64,000 bases of DNA. It comes from Drosophila pseudoobscura (lineage: Eukaryota > Arthropoda > Insecta > Diptera > Drosophilidae). Location: contig NC_046683.1 of assembly GCF_009870125.1 (NCBI RefSeq), forward strand, positions 13,091,001-13,155,000, in the 5' to 3' direction. Below are positions 1 through 19,771 of this stretch, piece after piece (position 1 is the first letter of the stretch; every line of letters begins with the position of its first letter). The notes below the pieces were generated by a model. It did no database searches and was not told the origin of the DNA. It saw nothing but the letters and a program-made list of their open reading frames with translations. Both the position numbers and the translations under genes were made by a program.

Positions 1-1905
1 ACATAGTCTGGACGACAGCATGAGCGCCTTGCTTAGCTCTTCGACGAGCACTGGGGCCCGCAAGAAGTCAATGGGCACTCACTACAAGCGTCCTGGTCCG
101 CCCACACCCAGCAAGAACGGCGGCCGCTTGTCCTTCGGCAGCTCAGAGCCGCCGCGGGAGATACTGCGCGAGACATGCGAGAATACCGGCACCTCCAAAA
201 CACCCACACGCTTCAAGATGTTCACCTCGCGCTTTAGCATCGGCAGCACCACCAGCGGCAGCAGTGGCCTGCCCCGTGATGAGGTAAGACTGGTAGAGAT
301 GAGTGTTTGGTTATTGTTTCTTGTTGTATGTGTTGTATGTGTATGTCTCTGGCTTGTGCATCTGTAAGTCTGTTTTGTGCTCGTCGTCGTCGTCCCTGGG
401 TCTATTGTTTCGTGTGGCTACAGTCCCTGCTATTGAATGCCTACTGAACTTCTGATCCACAGCGGCCGCTACGTCGGGAGCGGCCGAATCTATTGACCGG
501 CATGCAGCGCCGCAGACTGCAGCTACGTCAGTCCTCGGGCCTCTTCTGCACCTCAACGCCACGCAAGAGCCGCTCCTACTACGATCAGCGACGTCTGATA
601 TGTGCCAGCGATGCAATCTCAGATCACGAGGAGGATGAGGAAGAGGTCGAACAAGAAGGTAATGAGCAGGAACCAGAACAGGAGCAGGAGAATGTCGCCG
701 AGGAGCTAGAGGAGGAGGGCACACCGCACTTGTCGAATGCTGCACTGTTGGCTATCACCCGTGGAGTGACCCGCAGGCTGAGCAACGATCCACGCTACAG
801 TTCCCCTAGTTCGGGGTCCACTCCTCAGTTCGGCGGCGGCAAGCGGAAATATCGCAAGGGACGTGTCTCCCTTTGCTTGCACGGCAATATCTTTGCCAGG
901 AGCCGGCCGCTGACGAAGAACACTGCCGCGGCCCATGCAGGAAATCTCAAGCAGCAGCGCGAGAAGCTGAAACAGCAGCGCCTGAATCGCTTCGATCAGG
1001 GAAGGCACTTCAACGAGTCCCCTGTGCCGGCAGTCACCTTCCAGCAGTCACCCATCGCAGACAATCTGCTCAGGCAACACCAGGCACCGACGAATGTCAC
1101 CTATAAGCTCCTCCAGCCGCTGGACCGCTGCGCCAACAATAACTACAGCCAGCACAATCGCAACAAAGAGCAGCAGCAGCAGCAGGACCAGCAGCTGCTA
1201 CTGATGATGGGCCAAACGGTGGTACTAAGGCCAGAAGATCAGATCCTCGACGATGGATTGCTGCCAGTGGCAGCGACCACATTTAACGTCAGTGAGACCG
1301 ATAGTACAGATATGTGGCAGCATCGGCAGGGATTCGAGGGGGAGAATATCCAGGCTTGGTTGACGGAATATGCCAGAGAGAGGGAGACCCCAATCGAGAT
1401 GGAGAACGAGGACAGCCATGGCGGACATTTTGAGCGGTTGTGCAGGGAAACGGAGTCGACGGCACCGTTTGAGCTCCAGCCGCTGCACTACAAAGAGCAG
1501 GAGGAGCAGCCAAAGGTCAGATCGGTGCGGCTGCTCAATATTACGGGCACCACCAGCGTGTGCACGACCAATGCCAGCTGTGCCACCAATCTCACCAGTG
1601 CCTCGTCGCAAAAGTCCTGTACAATCTACTCCCTGGGGAACATACAGTCGGAGCCCCTGCCGACAATGACCATCACGCATGTGGAGCAGCGGTTGGTGCA
1701 CCACGAGCGAAGGACAAAGACGCTGACGCTGCGTGAACTGTGGTACACCTTCTGTCGCCTCAATCTGCCTGGCCGTCTGATGCTCAGCCTGGCGCTGGCT
1801 CTTACGATGATGCTGTGCTCTCAGGTGGCGGACAGGATGGCCCTGGGTGTCACCGCGGCTTTTGGATTACTGCTTTTGGTCCTTTCGCTGAGCTGTGGCA
1901 AGTAG
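1..1905 (+). CDS. 3' part of an unidentified gene: low-complexity protein with C-terminal membrane anchor
   Basis: Partial: the reading frame is open to the left edge. Exon <1-283 ends at GAG|GTAAGA in phase 0; the acceptor is ..CCACAG at 461-462 and exon 463-1905 continues in frame to TAG, giving at least 574 residues. The first exon is Ser/Thr/Gly-rich and basic. The second holds RS-type basic stretches, an acidic EEDEEEVEQEG segment, Gln-rich stretches (one near 1168-1198), and ends with two hydrophobic segments in the last 50 residues (LMLSLALALTMMLCS and ALGVTAAFGLLLLVLSLS). This suggests a tail-anchored or hairpin membrane protein. AATAAA at 1936-1941 lies 31 bases after the stop. I do not recognise the family. 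The coding frame is well supported by length and splice phase; the function is unknown. Confidence 0.75.
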
Positions 1906-2058
1906 ATGGATGCCAGAAGGAGAGACGCATACCAGAATAAAGACATTAAACACAAACACACACAACAAAAAAAATACTCAGTTAATAAAAGTTACTTCCA
2001 TTCCCCAGAACATTATCCCATTGCTTATACACCCGATATATCTCTGTTCCATTCGCAG

Positions 2059-2106
2059 AATTCGCCGCCCAAGCGCCGCCTTAGCAACATGTTCAAGAGG
2101 AAATAA
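2059..2106 (+). CDS. Possible alternative last coding exon of the left-edge gene
   Basis: After a good acceptor (TTCCATTCGCAG, AG at 2057-2058) the phase-0 frame reads NSPPKRRLSNMFKRK and then TAA. Two AATAAA motifs follow within 15 bases. The donor at 283 is also phase 0, so exon <1-283 could skip 463-1905 and join here, replacing the 480-residue membrane-anchored tail with a short basic tail. The sequence shows the splice site, compatible phase, stop and poly(A) signals; alternative splicing itself is inference. A second possible donor (CAA|GTAGAT at the end of the long exon) would read this exon in a less protein-like frame. Confidence 0.45.
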   Translation, partial: NSPPKRRLSNMFKRK

Positions 2107-5100
2107 ATGTAAATAAATGTCCATGTACAGAGAAAAAACCGACGCCAACCAGCATTAAGCCAAATAATCATTAAGAATTCTTGAATATTATTACCTTTTT
2201 TGTGACACACACTAAAGTCTGGAAAAAAAAAAACTAATCCACAGAGAGTATACCATGTATATGAAGAGGATACAATATATATTTTTTTCTTGTGTTCAAT
2301 GTACATACACGAAAAGGATACAATTTTTTTTGTTTAAATAAAAACCAAACCAAATGAAACGAAACAATGCAATGCAATGCAGTGCCGAATGGAGTCAAAA
2401 CAATTAAATGCATGTTTATTGTATAGTGCCTATGTATCAGGCAGTATATGGGTCGGTTGGCCAATGCAATGAGATGCAAAGCCGCATTATCTCAGGTCAT
2501 GTAAACCGAGATGAACCGCTGTGACAGATAAAACTTATCTTGTGCCATTGGGTAATCATCGGCCCTACAGCCGCCAAACGACGGGGGTAATGCTCTGTTC
2601 ACTGGGCAAGACAAATGTGGACCTGCCAGCCCACATGGGCGGGGTAATTTTAAATTCCATTTCTCATCATATTCTTACGAGAATTGCCATTTAAGAGACT
2701 CCCATTACAGCTAGCGGAACAGACATCGAGAAGATTGGAGGAGACTGGTGATGTTTTGATTTGGAAAGCCCCAAAACAAGTTTTATATTGTTAAAATGAA
2801 AGTTATATCACAAAGAGTATAGAACTGTAATAGCCCAAAACGCCGTCGGTTGGGTACATAATTTGTTTCATCAAAGCGGAGAAGGATAAGTAAATAACTA
2901 CGATGCAGTGTAAGTAACAGAGAGCAGTTGAATTAACACAAAATAAACTAAAACGACTTCCTTTATTGATAGGGTGGATCTTTCAACACTTGCACCACTT
3001 AGCTGGTGGCTTATCAATGGGATGTTGGCGCTGCCGGTGCGGTCGCGCAGACAAGTGACCGAAAGAAACGGCAAACAAGAAAAAAGAAGTTAAAGAAAAC
3101 AGGTCTGATACGGACAAGGTGAACAGGAGGCTCGCTTCACCGACCGACCGATCGACCGATCGACTCACTGGCCAACTGGCCCGACAAATCGGAGAGTGTT
3201 GCGCGTATGATGCAATGGCAAGGCTAGAGCTACAAAACATATATTTTTTTTTTGTTTATCGCGTAATGAAATGACTGTAAATGTATGTAAATGCCAGCCT
3301 GAGGGGGTAGGGGTAAGTACTAGACACATTCAACAACAGACGTGAGTAAGCAAAAATCAGTGCAAGCGAAAACTGCACCAATAACAAACAACAAGAACAG
3401 CAAACTATGTAAATAACAACAATAATAAACGATGTCAAGCACAAAGATCCACAACAAACCATTACATATCATACCAATTAGTAAATAATACTTTAGCTGT
3501 AGGATACATCATCTGAAAAACCAAGAGAAAACAAACCATCAACAACAAGCCTATCAAATTACAACAATACTATTTTTTAAATTACATACATAATTGCAAC
3601 CAACAATAACGAAACTCAACAACAAAACACTTTCCCAAGGAGGATTACCTCCTACAAAAAAAAAATGATCATCAATTTCAATAGAAATAATACATCAATT
3701 GCAGAGCTAAAGCAACAAAATTTAAAAAAACTAAAAAGAACTAATGGAAACCCTCACCAATATGAAATCATCGAGATTGCCACCTGTCTGTAGAACAAAT
3801 TTGGGTACAATCAGAAGAACACCTTATCCCCTTTTATAGAGCAGCTGGTAAGATCTGACATGGGGTGCCCAGTTATATATAGAACCGAAGACCATCAATT
3901 GCAAATTTATAGTACTGCTAATCGGATTAAAGACATTCAGACTAAATCGATATTCGTCTTCAGGTTTTGATTGACGAATTCAATTCAATGCTTAAGAATA
4001 ACTAAATTATTCCTTTGACAACTGATCAACTCCTTAATACGATCGGGTTGGGGGGTTCCGTTATAATCCGATTTGCCGTCCAATTCTCCACAGTTTATGG
4101 ATCTGTTTTGATCAAAATATTGTCCTTTGTCCGTGGTCTATTTTTTGGCATTTGTCAGATTTTTGAATTGTTGAAAAGTGAAAGCTGCAACGCAGTTCCA
4201 TTGTGCATTCCTGTTGGACTGGTGGGGTGGTGCCCCGAGTGCTCCGGTTTGCATTGTTCAACATTGCATTGCCATAGATCATCCGTGGGGATAGGTGTAC
4301 TGGTCCCGTCCCTCATGCATATTCGTGTATGCTAATGCTCGACGATTACGGCAAGTGTTGGAATTCCAGTTCCCAGATGTTAAGTTCTCTAGGGAATCTA
4401 TATTTAAAACTGTTAAGGTACAGGAGGAACAGCCTCACAATTCTTCAGGGTGATGCCTGTAAAGCATCTTTTTAGCAGAGCACATCTCTAGAGCATTCCT
4501 ATCTATGCCCTATCATAATTCATACGCAAAAGGACTTCTTCCTGCAGCGTTGATCGCATTTCCTGAAGGAATAGTTGTTCCATAAGATTGAATGGCATTT
4601 TGGGGCGAAGGGAAAACCTATCTGCATTACGGCGGCTACTGTCGGAACTCGATATGCAATATGGTTTATGGTTGATTGGTTGGTTGCTGTGTATTTTGTT
4701 TGAATTTCGCCCAAGACGTTATAGACAGCTTTGGCGCATTTAAATGAATCGATGAATCGATGCGACGGCGATGGCTGTGGCTGTGGCTGAGGCGGTGGCG
4801 GTGGCGGCTGTTGTTGTTTATCAAATTGAATATCTGGTTCCGAGGCAGTATATGAATATAATTTCGACTCAACGGCGAGTATTCAAATCAGAGTGTTAGG
4901 TCGGGTCGGCGATGGGTTGGATTGCGGGGGGAACGGTAGCTCCGATCTCCGATCACTCCGAGCGCTCCGTAGTTGTTGTTCTTTTGGTTTGGGTTGGTGG
5001 TCGGCCCTCTCGGCCGAAGTCAGGCGCGTGCTGTGAGTATTGGGTCCATACGGCGCTATACGAGTATATGTGCCATATACCCCCAATGTCTATATATATA

Positions 5101-5165
5101 CTACATGCCTATATAGCGGCGACCGACCAAACGAAACGCCAGCCAACCAGCCAGCCAGCCAGCCA
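2107..5165. other. Intergenic, no gene seen
   Basis: AT-rich, with scattered A-rich tracts and many stops in all frames; the longest open frames (e.g. 4015-4335) have no protein-like features. A GGC/TGT-rich triplet stretch lies at 4760-4820, upstream of the Tat promoter. TATATATA-type sequence at 5090-5118 could act as a second TATA source for Tat. Confidence 0.6.
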
Positions 5166-5170
5166 GAGGC

Positions 5171-5207
5171 GATAAAAGCCCCAAGAGATCACCGAAGTAG
5201 ATCAGTT
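5171..5207 (+). promoter_or_regulatory. Tat core promoter (TATA-like + Initiator)
   Basis: GATAAAAG at 5171-5178 lies about 31 bases upstream of the A of an Initiator match TCAGTT (5202-5207). This is the standard spacing for a focused fly promoter. It would give a 5' UTR of about 360 bases before the ATG at 5566. No convincing DPE is seen at +28. Confidence 0.6.
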
Positions 5208-5364
5208 TAGTTCAGAATTCGCAAACGACCCCAAGGAAACCCCTTAGCTCCACCGACTTTCAACTTTCCACACACCCCAGCAGACAGCACCGCACAAGGG
5301 AGCACAACCACAGTAGCCGCCCTTCCGACAGTCGACCAGAGCGCCCGCAGAGACCGCATTTCTA

Positions 5365-5412
5365 ATGCTCGTCTGGAACGATAAACAGGATACAAACTTT
5401 ACATTCATTTGA
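5365..5412 (+). other. Upstream ORF in the Tat 5' UTR
   Basis: The first ATG downstream of the predicted start site opens a 15-codon frame (MLVWNDKQDTNFTFI) closed by TGA at 5410-5412, about 150 bases before the Tat start codon. It would be translated first if the leader is not spliced. A role in translational control is inference. Confidence 0.35.
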
Positions 5413-5565
5413 GTCCCCTGGCACCCTGCAACAGACGCCCCAGAACGCTGCAAGGAATTCGATTAACGTCCCGCAAAAAAAATACCTGGAATTTTTTTTT
5501 TCTTTTCATTTGACTTTTTGTTGGTTTTTTGTTGAGTGTATCAGTGAAGCGCCTGCCTGGTGATA

Positions 5566-8453
5566 ATGCCCAGCAGTGTTGCCAAGGAGGGCTACCAATT
5601 TCAGAGGGCCAATAGCCGCAATCAGCAGAGCAGCAGCTGCCCGAGTAGGAGTGCCAGCGGTTCGCCAGCGGCAGTCACGCCCCCCATCTGCGACGATGTC
5701 GTGGACGAGGCCCTGGCCGAGCTTCAGCTGCAATCGCAGCAGCAGAAGCAGAAGCAGATGATCCATTCAGTCAAGGGCCGCTCCGGCTGGCAGATCAAGT
5801 CCTCCAAGCTGGCCTTCAACACACACAATCGCATTCGGAACATTGTGGAGTCGCTGAAGATCAAGCCGAATCCGGAGAAGCCCATGATACCATTGTCCAT
5901 TGGTGAGTACTTCAAACGAATCAATCGAAATAGGGAGTAGGGAATCCAATCTTATAAGGGATCTCTCAAGATTAACATAATTTAGATTCAAGGGGTTCAA
6001 GAGGTTTGGCAGTTCTTTTTCAAATTCTAAAGTATTTCAAGAATCATTAAAATATATTTATTTGGATGGTTAAAGATCTATGGGGTTTAAGAGAACAGGA
6101 GGTTAAATCTGGCAGTCCTCTAGAGTATTAAAACAACCATTGGAATAAACATTTTAGGATTACAAAGATCTATGGGATCGGTTTCTGTTTGAATGTTGTT
6201 CAATATACCATGGAATCTCTGAGGTTATATAATTTTGTTACGGATTCATTGAGTTTTATGAGATACATCTCTCCGATGGGTTATATATCTGTTCTTAAAC
6301 ATTTTAGGCATTGGTTTCTCAATATCCAATCCAATCCATCCGTTTCCTTTAGAATTTATGAGCAAAACTAGAAATATCAACCCCCACTATATGGTATATA
6401 TTTTATCGCACGATATTGATACTGTAAAACTATATAAGTTGTTGATGGGATATTGAGATGGGGAACCTGATTCCACCCAGAAGTTTATACTCTGACGTTT
6501 ATGCTCCAAGTTTTTGCGACGGCAAAGCATTTAAATATTTTTGGGTCTCGTCTCTGGCATAAATTGATGAAACTTGTTTGGGAGACCACGAAGACGAAGA
6601 CTTGAGGCAGTACTTGTCTGCCGGATAATATCTATATATACCATATATAGTATGGTACTATATGATCAGTACATGATCAGTGGATGGGCACACACCCACA
6701 ATCATTGACCAATCGGCGATAGTGGCTGTGAGGTCCTCGAACTAACCAAATCGATGAAAGCAAATCGGTGCGAGTTTCTATTTTTGTGCTAAAATATTCC
6801 AGATACCAGATTTATATAAAAACAAATCTGTAGGCTTGATTCTGTTGTTGGTTTCGGAATCGGTATCGGTATCTGTTTTAGATACTGTTGCTTTTGTCAT
6901 ATTTTCGCAGCGAGAGGCACGCGCTCTGTATTTGTTTCATTGCGATGGGAATTTGCATAAAATGTAGTTCCACCTGTTTTTTGTGTGCTGCGGACTGGGG
7001 CCTGGGAGTCAGGGAACCAGAACATTCGCAGCCTAAGCCTGCATGTCTGTATCCCCCCCAGAGAGAGTCGGGAATCGCCACGGCTATAGGCGGAAATAAA
7101 CGGGTTAATCACCTGATTCCTCATTATTCCTCATGGCTAATCCTCCACCTTTCTGCTTGCAGGTGATCCCACAACATTTGGCAACCTAAAGGCCGCCGAT
7201 GAGACCATGAAAGCGGTGCTGCATTCCCTGGAGAGTGGAAAATTCAATGGATATGCCCACACCCAGGGCCATGAGGCGTCGCGCCAGGCGGTGGCCCAGT
7301 ACAGTGCCCATCAGCGGCCAGAGGGTGCCATCGAGACGAGCGATGTGGTGCTCTGCAGTGGCTGCTCTTCGGCTTTGGAGTACTGCATCCTGGCGCTGGC
7401 CGATCGCGGACAAAATGTGCTGATACCACGGCCGGGCTTCTGTTTGTACCACACTCTGGCCGAGGGCCTGGACATCGAGGTGCGCTATTATGATCTGCTA
7501 CCCGATCAACAGTGGCGCGCCGATCTCGTCCAGCTGGAGGGCCTGATCGATGAGAACACGGCTGCCCTGCTGATCAATAACCCAAGCAATCCCTGTGGCA
7601 GTGTCTTTGATGAGAAGCATTTACGACAGCTGATAGACATCTGTGAGCGCCACTATCTGCCCATTATAGCCGACGAGGTGAGTGGCCTGTCCAATGTCAA
7701 ATATCCAATCCACTATAATCTCTGTTTTCCTCAGATCTACGAGCACTTTGTGTTCCCTGGCTCCAAGCATTTGGCCGTGAGCAGTCTCACCCGAGAGGTG
7801 CCTGTCTTGTCGTGCGGCGGCCTCACCAAACGCTTCCTGGTGCCGGGCTGGCGCATGGGCTGGATAATTGTCCACGATCGCAAGCAGCGGCTGGGCAATG
7901 CAGTCATCGGCTTGAAGAACATGTGCGGCCGCATCCTCGGCTCGAACACCATCATCCAGGGCGCCCTGCCCGAGATACTGGCCAAGACACCGCAGTCGTA
8001 CTTCGATGGAGTGATCCAAGTGCTCTACGTAAGTTGAAGATCGGTTGCTTTCTGGCTCTTGGCCACGCTCTAACAGATGGTTTCCCCCTTTGTCCACAGT
8101 CGAATGCCAGTTTGGCCTACAAGATGCTCAAACAAGTGCGCGGCCTCAATCCCGTGATGCCGAATGGGGCTATGTACATGATGATTGGCGTGAGCATCGA
8201 GCGCTTTCCGGCCTTCAAGGACGACACACACTTCGTGCAGGAGCTGGTGAACGAGCAGAGCGTGTTCTGTCTGCCTGGCAGCTGTTTCGAGTATCCCGGC
8301 TATGTGCGGATTGTGCTCACAGTGCCGCTGGCAATGATCGAGGAGGCCTGTGTCCGCATAGCCGAGTTCTGCGAGCGTCACTACAAGAAGGAGGACTCAT
8401 CGCGGTCTTTCATCGAGCATGGCCTGCTGGACGAGGAGGAGCTCGGCTTCTGA
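5566..8453 (+). CDS. Tat: Tyrosine aminotransferase
   Basis: Exons 5566-5902, 7163-7677, 7735-8028 and 8100-8453 join to 499 residues. The enzyme transfers the amino group of tyrosine to 2-oxoglutarate, making 4-hydroxyphenylpyruvate, the first step of tyrosine breakdown; it is PLP-dependent (fold-type I) and probably cytosolic. Diagnostic features: PLSIGDPTTFGNL at about residue 110, RPGFCLYHTLAEG, NNPSNPCGS, ADE|IY (the Asp that pairs with the PLP ring, split exactly by intron 2), GGLTKRFLVPGWRMGW with the Schiff-base lysine at K316, and FEYPGYVRIV with the carboxylate-binding Arg. The N-terminal 100 residues are Gln/Ser-rich and variable. ATG 5566 is the first ATG in frame; the GTG at 5560 is not needed. 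Intron 2 (7678-7734) is 57 bp and stop-free. The gene converges on the minus-strand gene ending at 8823. Confidence 0.96.
5903..7162 (+). other. Intron 1 of Tat
   Basis: 1,260-bp intron, donor G|GTGAGT, acceptor TTGCAG. AT-rich; 5960-6330 carries weak, degenerate direct repeats (variants of aagatctatggg and aacattttagg). No gene seen in it. Confidence 0.8.
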
Positions 8454-8822
8454 TCTGGGATCTGGGAGCAAAACACTTTTATTAGATGATCTAGACTACA
8501 TAAGTGTATATACTATATATATATTTATATATATATATCAATCATTAACTATCCAATATAAGGAGTATTGTCTCAAAAAATTGCTGGAAAATTGAAGCGC
8601 CGTCCCATCAGCGACTCCGGAGCGAGGGGTGAGTACTCCACCCATCCACTACGCACCGCGAGTGTGTGTTTCGGAACGGTAGAGAGCAAGTAAACTTCGG
8701 TTAAGTAAATGGTCAATATATAGAAAGAGAGTGAGAGGAGTACAAAAGGAGCAGTAGGAGGACATCGAAATGCACACCCATCCCGCACAGAGCAGCGTAT
8801 CTAGGGGCAGCCTTTTGCCTCT

Positions 8823-9422
8823 CTACATGTGATGCGGATGCATTTTCTTTTCCATTTCGTTCTCCATACGCGCCTCATCGATGCTCGCCACCGATGGCAG
8901 GCCGCCCGGCCAATGCAGCAGCTCCTGCTCGTGCTCCATTATCATGTTGGCCTCGGCTACAGAGAGGGGGTAGATAGATACCATTGATGTGCAACTGTGG
9001 CATGTGGTATACGCACCTTGAATGCGATGCAGCTTGCTGCCGTAGGCCCAGTCCGTGTAGTAGCCCATGACGAAGGAGAGCGGCAGGAGTGGGGCCAGCA
9101 CCGAAAGGCGTTTCGTACGCTGATAGTAGCTGGCACTGCCATAGATGGCACTCAAGTAGAAGCCGCCCAGCCAGTAGAAGAGCTCCCTGTGCTGGGCAAT
9201 GGCCAAGGCCTGTTCCCGCTGCTTGATCTGGTAGTGCATCTGTATCCAGCGCTCCATCTGCCGTCCAGCGGGGAATACATTCGGGATTTGATTAGTTATG
9301 TAAAGCGGAATTGGAAGCTAACCGGAACGAACCTTGAGCTCTTGGCAACGGCGGTAGGCTGGGTCGTCGTGCTCGGGATGGCCACTGCCGGGGGTTTTCT
9401 TTCTCGAGGCCGTGGCGCCCAT
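8823..9422 (-). CDS. Plasminogen receptor Plg-R(KT)-family membrane protein
   Basis: Three exons on the minus strand: 9422-9333, 9257-9017 and 8956-8823, giving 154 residues (human Plg-R(KT) is 147). The start MGATAS resembles vertebrate MGFIFS and could be N-myristoylated at Gly2. Then come an amphipathic helix (MHYQIKQREQALAIAQHRELF), two membrane segments (LFYWLGGFYLSAIYGSASYY and LSVLAPLLPLSFVMGYYTDWAYG), a KLHRIQ loop and a C-terminal part with LHWPGGLPSVASIDEAR, matching the family's LPRGMITFESIEKAR. Splice sites: AAG|GTTCGT to GCAG|ATG (phase 0), then CAAG|GTGCGT to TGTAG|CC (phase 1). Vertebrate members end in a plasminogen-binding lysine; this one ends HHM, so that function is not expected. 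Intron 2 (8957-9016) is 60 bp and stop-free. Confidence 0.85.
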
Positions 9423-11342
9423 TTCTTTGCTGGTCTTTGTTGGTCTGGTCCTTGGATGACTTGCCTGCCGCCCTGGTCCCTGGTCCGGTCTGGTCTCAGA
9501 TCTGGCCACTGGAGGACAAAGAGATGCCACCCCGTCGCACTGTCATCGACCCGGTGGCAGGGCGCAGGCGCCGTCTCGCATGGGGGTTGCATCGCAGAGA
9601 CCTCCTTTTTGACAACTGTCCCCAAAAGCTGGAGCTGCGGAGCTGTCAAAAGGTTAGTTGGCTGACTGTGGCACTGCCTGACTGACTGGCCCCCGAGTCC
9701 ACGTCCAAGTCCAAGTCCGAAATCCGTGTGTCCGCCTTCGCCCTCGGCGCGTGTTTTAAGTACAAAGAAAAAAAGAGGCATCACTTCTGGGAGCACTTAG
9801 CAGAGTATCTCCAGAGAACTCCAGCCCAAAATCATAACCAAAATCCAGAGCCAAAGTCTGGAAATCTGTTGCCTGGACACACGGTTCCCCCCCGCCTCAA
9901 ACGCGTGGCCTTCGATCGTTCGTTCGTTGTTTGTTTGTTGTATCATCTGCTGGTGCTGGTACTGGTACTGGTGCTAGTGCTTTTTGTTTGATTAGCCAGC
10001 TTGTTGGAAGAGTGACGGCCTGCTGCACCCAAATGTGGAGCACCTCATTAATGTGGCTTCTGTGATAGAAAATCGCGCGAACTTCGCTCTCCTTCTCCTC
10101 CTTCTCCTTATCCTTATCCTTGCATCCCAATCCATACTTCAATCCATACACAAAACCTTAAACGGTCGGAGTCCCGGACCCTCAACGGCCCAACGACACA
10201 CGGCAACCAAAAGGCCACATACCGCCACGCGAAAAGTGAGTAGAAGTAGAAGTAGAAGTGACGGGGTCTGCTGCTGATTTTGATCCGGAATGGGGTACGG
10301 CTATACGGGGCTATACGGCTATACGGCTATACGGCTATACGGCTCTATACGGCTATTGGAATATATGAATGGATGTGAATATGTATATGTATGCATATGT
10401 ATGCAGGTGTTGGTAATGGCAATGGGGCTGCCTGAGAAAGAGAGAGAGAGAGAGAGAGAGAGTGAGTGTCTTGGGGGTGGCTCTGATGTATGTATAAGTA
10501 TATGTACATTAAGATGGGGCTTCTCAGCTCATTCGGGGGTTGCAAATGCCTCCCACCCCCCCACATTTGTCCCACACCCACTGGTGAATGTTTCGGTTTG
10601 AGTCCGTGAATGGTTACGGTGCTGCTTGCTCTGGGCTTGAGTTTGGGTGTGATTGCATGAGAAGGGGTGAGTGTGTGGGTGTGTGTGGGTGTATGGGTGA
10701 GTGCACCTTCATAGTGCCACTGCTACTACTACCTTGGCAGCTGTTCGAATGTAAATATTGACAAAGGTCTTCGGTCTAATTGCCGCCTGTGTGCCGCCCC
10801 ATCATCCGTCTCTACGCTCCACACCGCTCCACTCGTGTGTTCCGAGTGCGAAACATCTAAAACATTCAGCTGCAAATGATTCACTTTTTTGTGTTTCATC
10901 TCGCCTCTGTGTGGACTGCCGGACAAAGAACCCACTCCACATTTAGCAGGGCGGCAATGTGCCACTCCAGTAGATTTAATCATACTCATAAACTCATTAA
11001 AAAGTTAGCACAAAATTATGAAACAAATGTATGATTTCTTGGAAATGCAAAAGCATGAGGAGCATGAGCTCATTAAATTCAAAAGAATCGAACAAAAAGG
11101 AGGGGGCACTGAAGCATTTAAGAACCTTTCGAGTACAGCTTTGAGTGGGCTAAGTAAAATCATAAGAAACGGGTAAAACTAATGTTTGGAGCAGCTATAT
11201 GATACAATCATCCGAATTGGATTATTTATATTTTTGCCACATATTTTCTATGGGATCTGTATGATAGTGCGCCAATGCAATCCATCCATACTCTCACTCT
11301 CATTTACTATTCCACCTTCTTTCTTTTTTCTCTGTTTCGCAG
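9423..11342. other. Upstream region of na with simple repeats
   Basis: No coding gene seen. It holds the 5' side of the minus-strand Plg-R(KT)-like gene and then simple repeats: TGCTGGTACTGG variants (9949-9980), CTTCTCCTTATC variants (10088-10122), AGTAGA (10240-10258), a 9-bp CTATACGGC array (about 10300-10350), a GA tract (10437-10463) and GTGTGGGTGT (10666-10705). A pyrimidine-rich tract followed by TTCGCAG (AG at 11341-11342) looks like the acceptor before the first coding exon of na, so upstream non-coding exons are expected but not located. Confidence 0.5.
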
Positions 11343-11391
11343 CGACAATAATAAGTTACGGAACGACCAGGGGGCAGGATGCGCTGTTTGA

Positions 11392-19771
<8,380 letters not shown>

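Noticed and set aside
1906..2058. ORF starting directly after the stop at 1905
   Set aside because: The stretch to 2058 is AT-rich with a poly(A) signal at 1936; only the part after the acceptor at 2058 looks coding.
4015..4335. 106-codon hydrophobic frame upstream of Tat
   Set aside because: Its listed start is not an ATG, it has no promoter or poly(A) signal, and composition matches the surrounding non-coding DNA.
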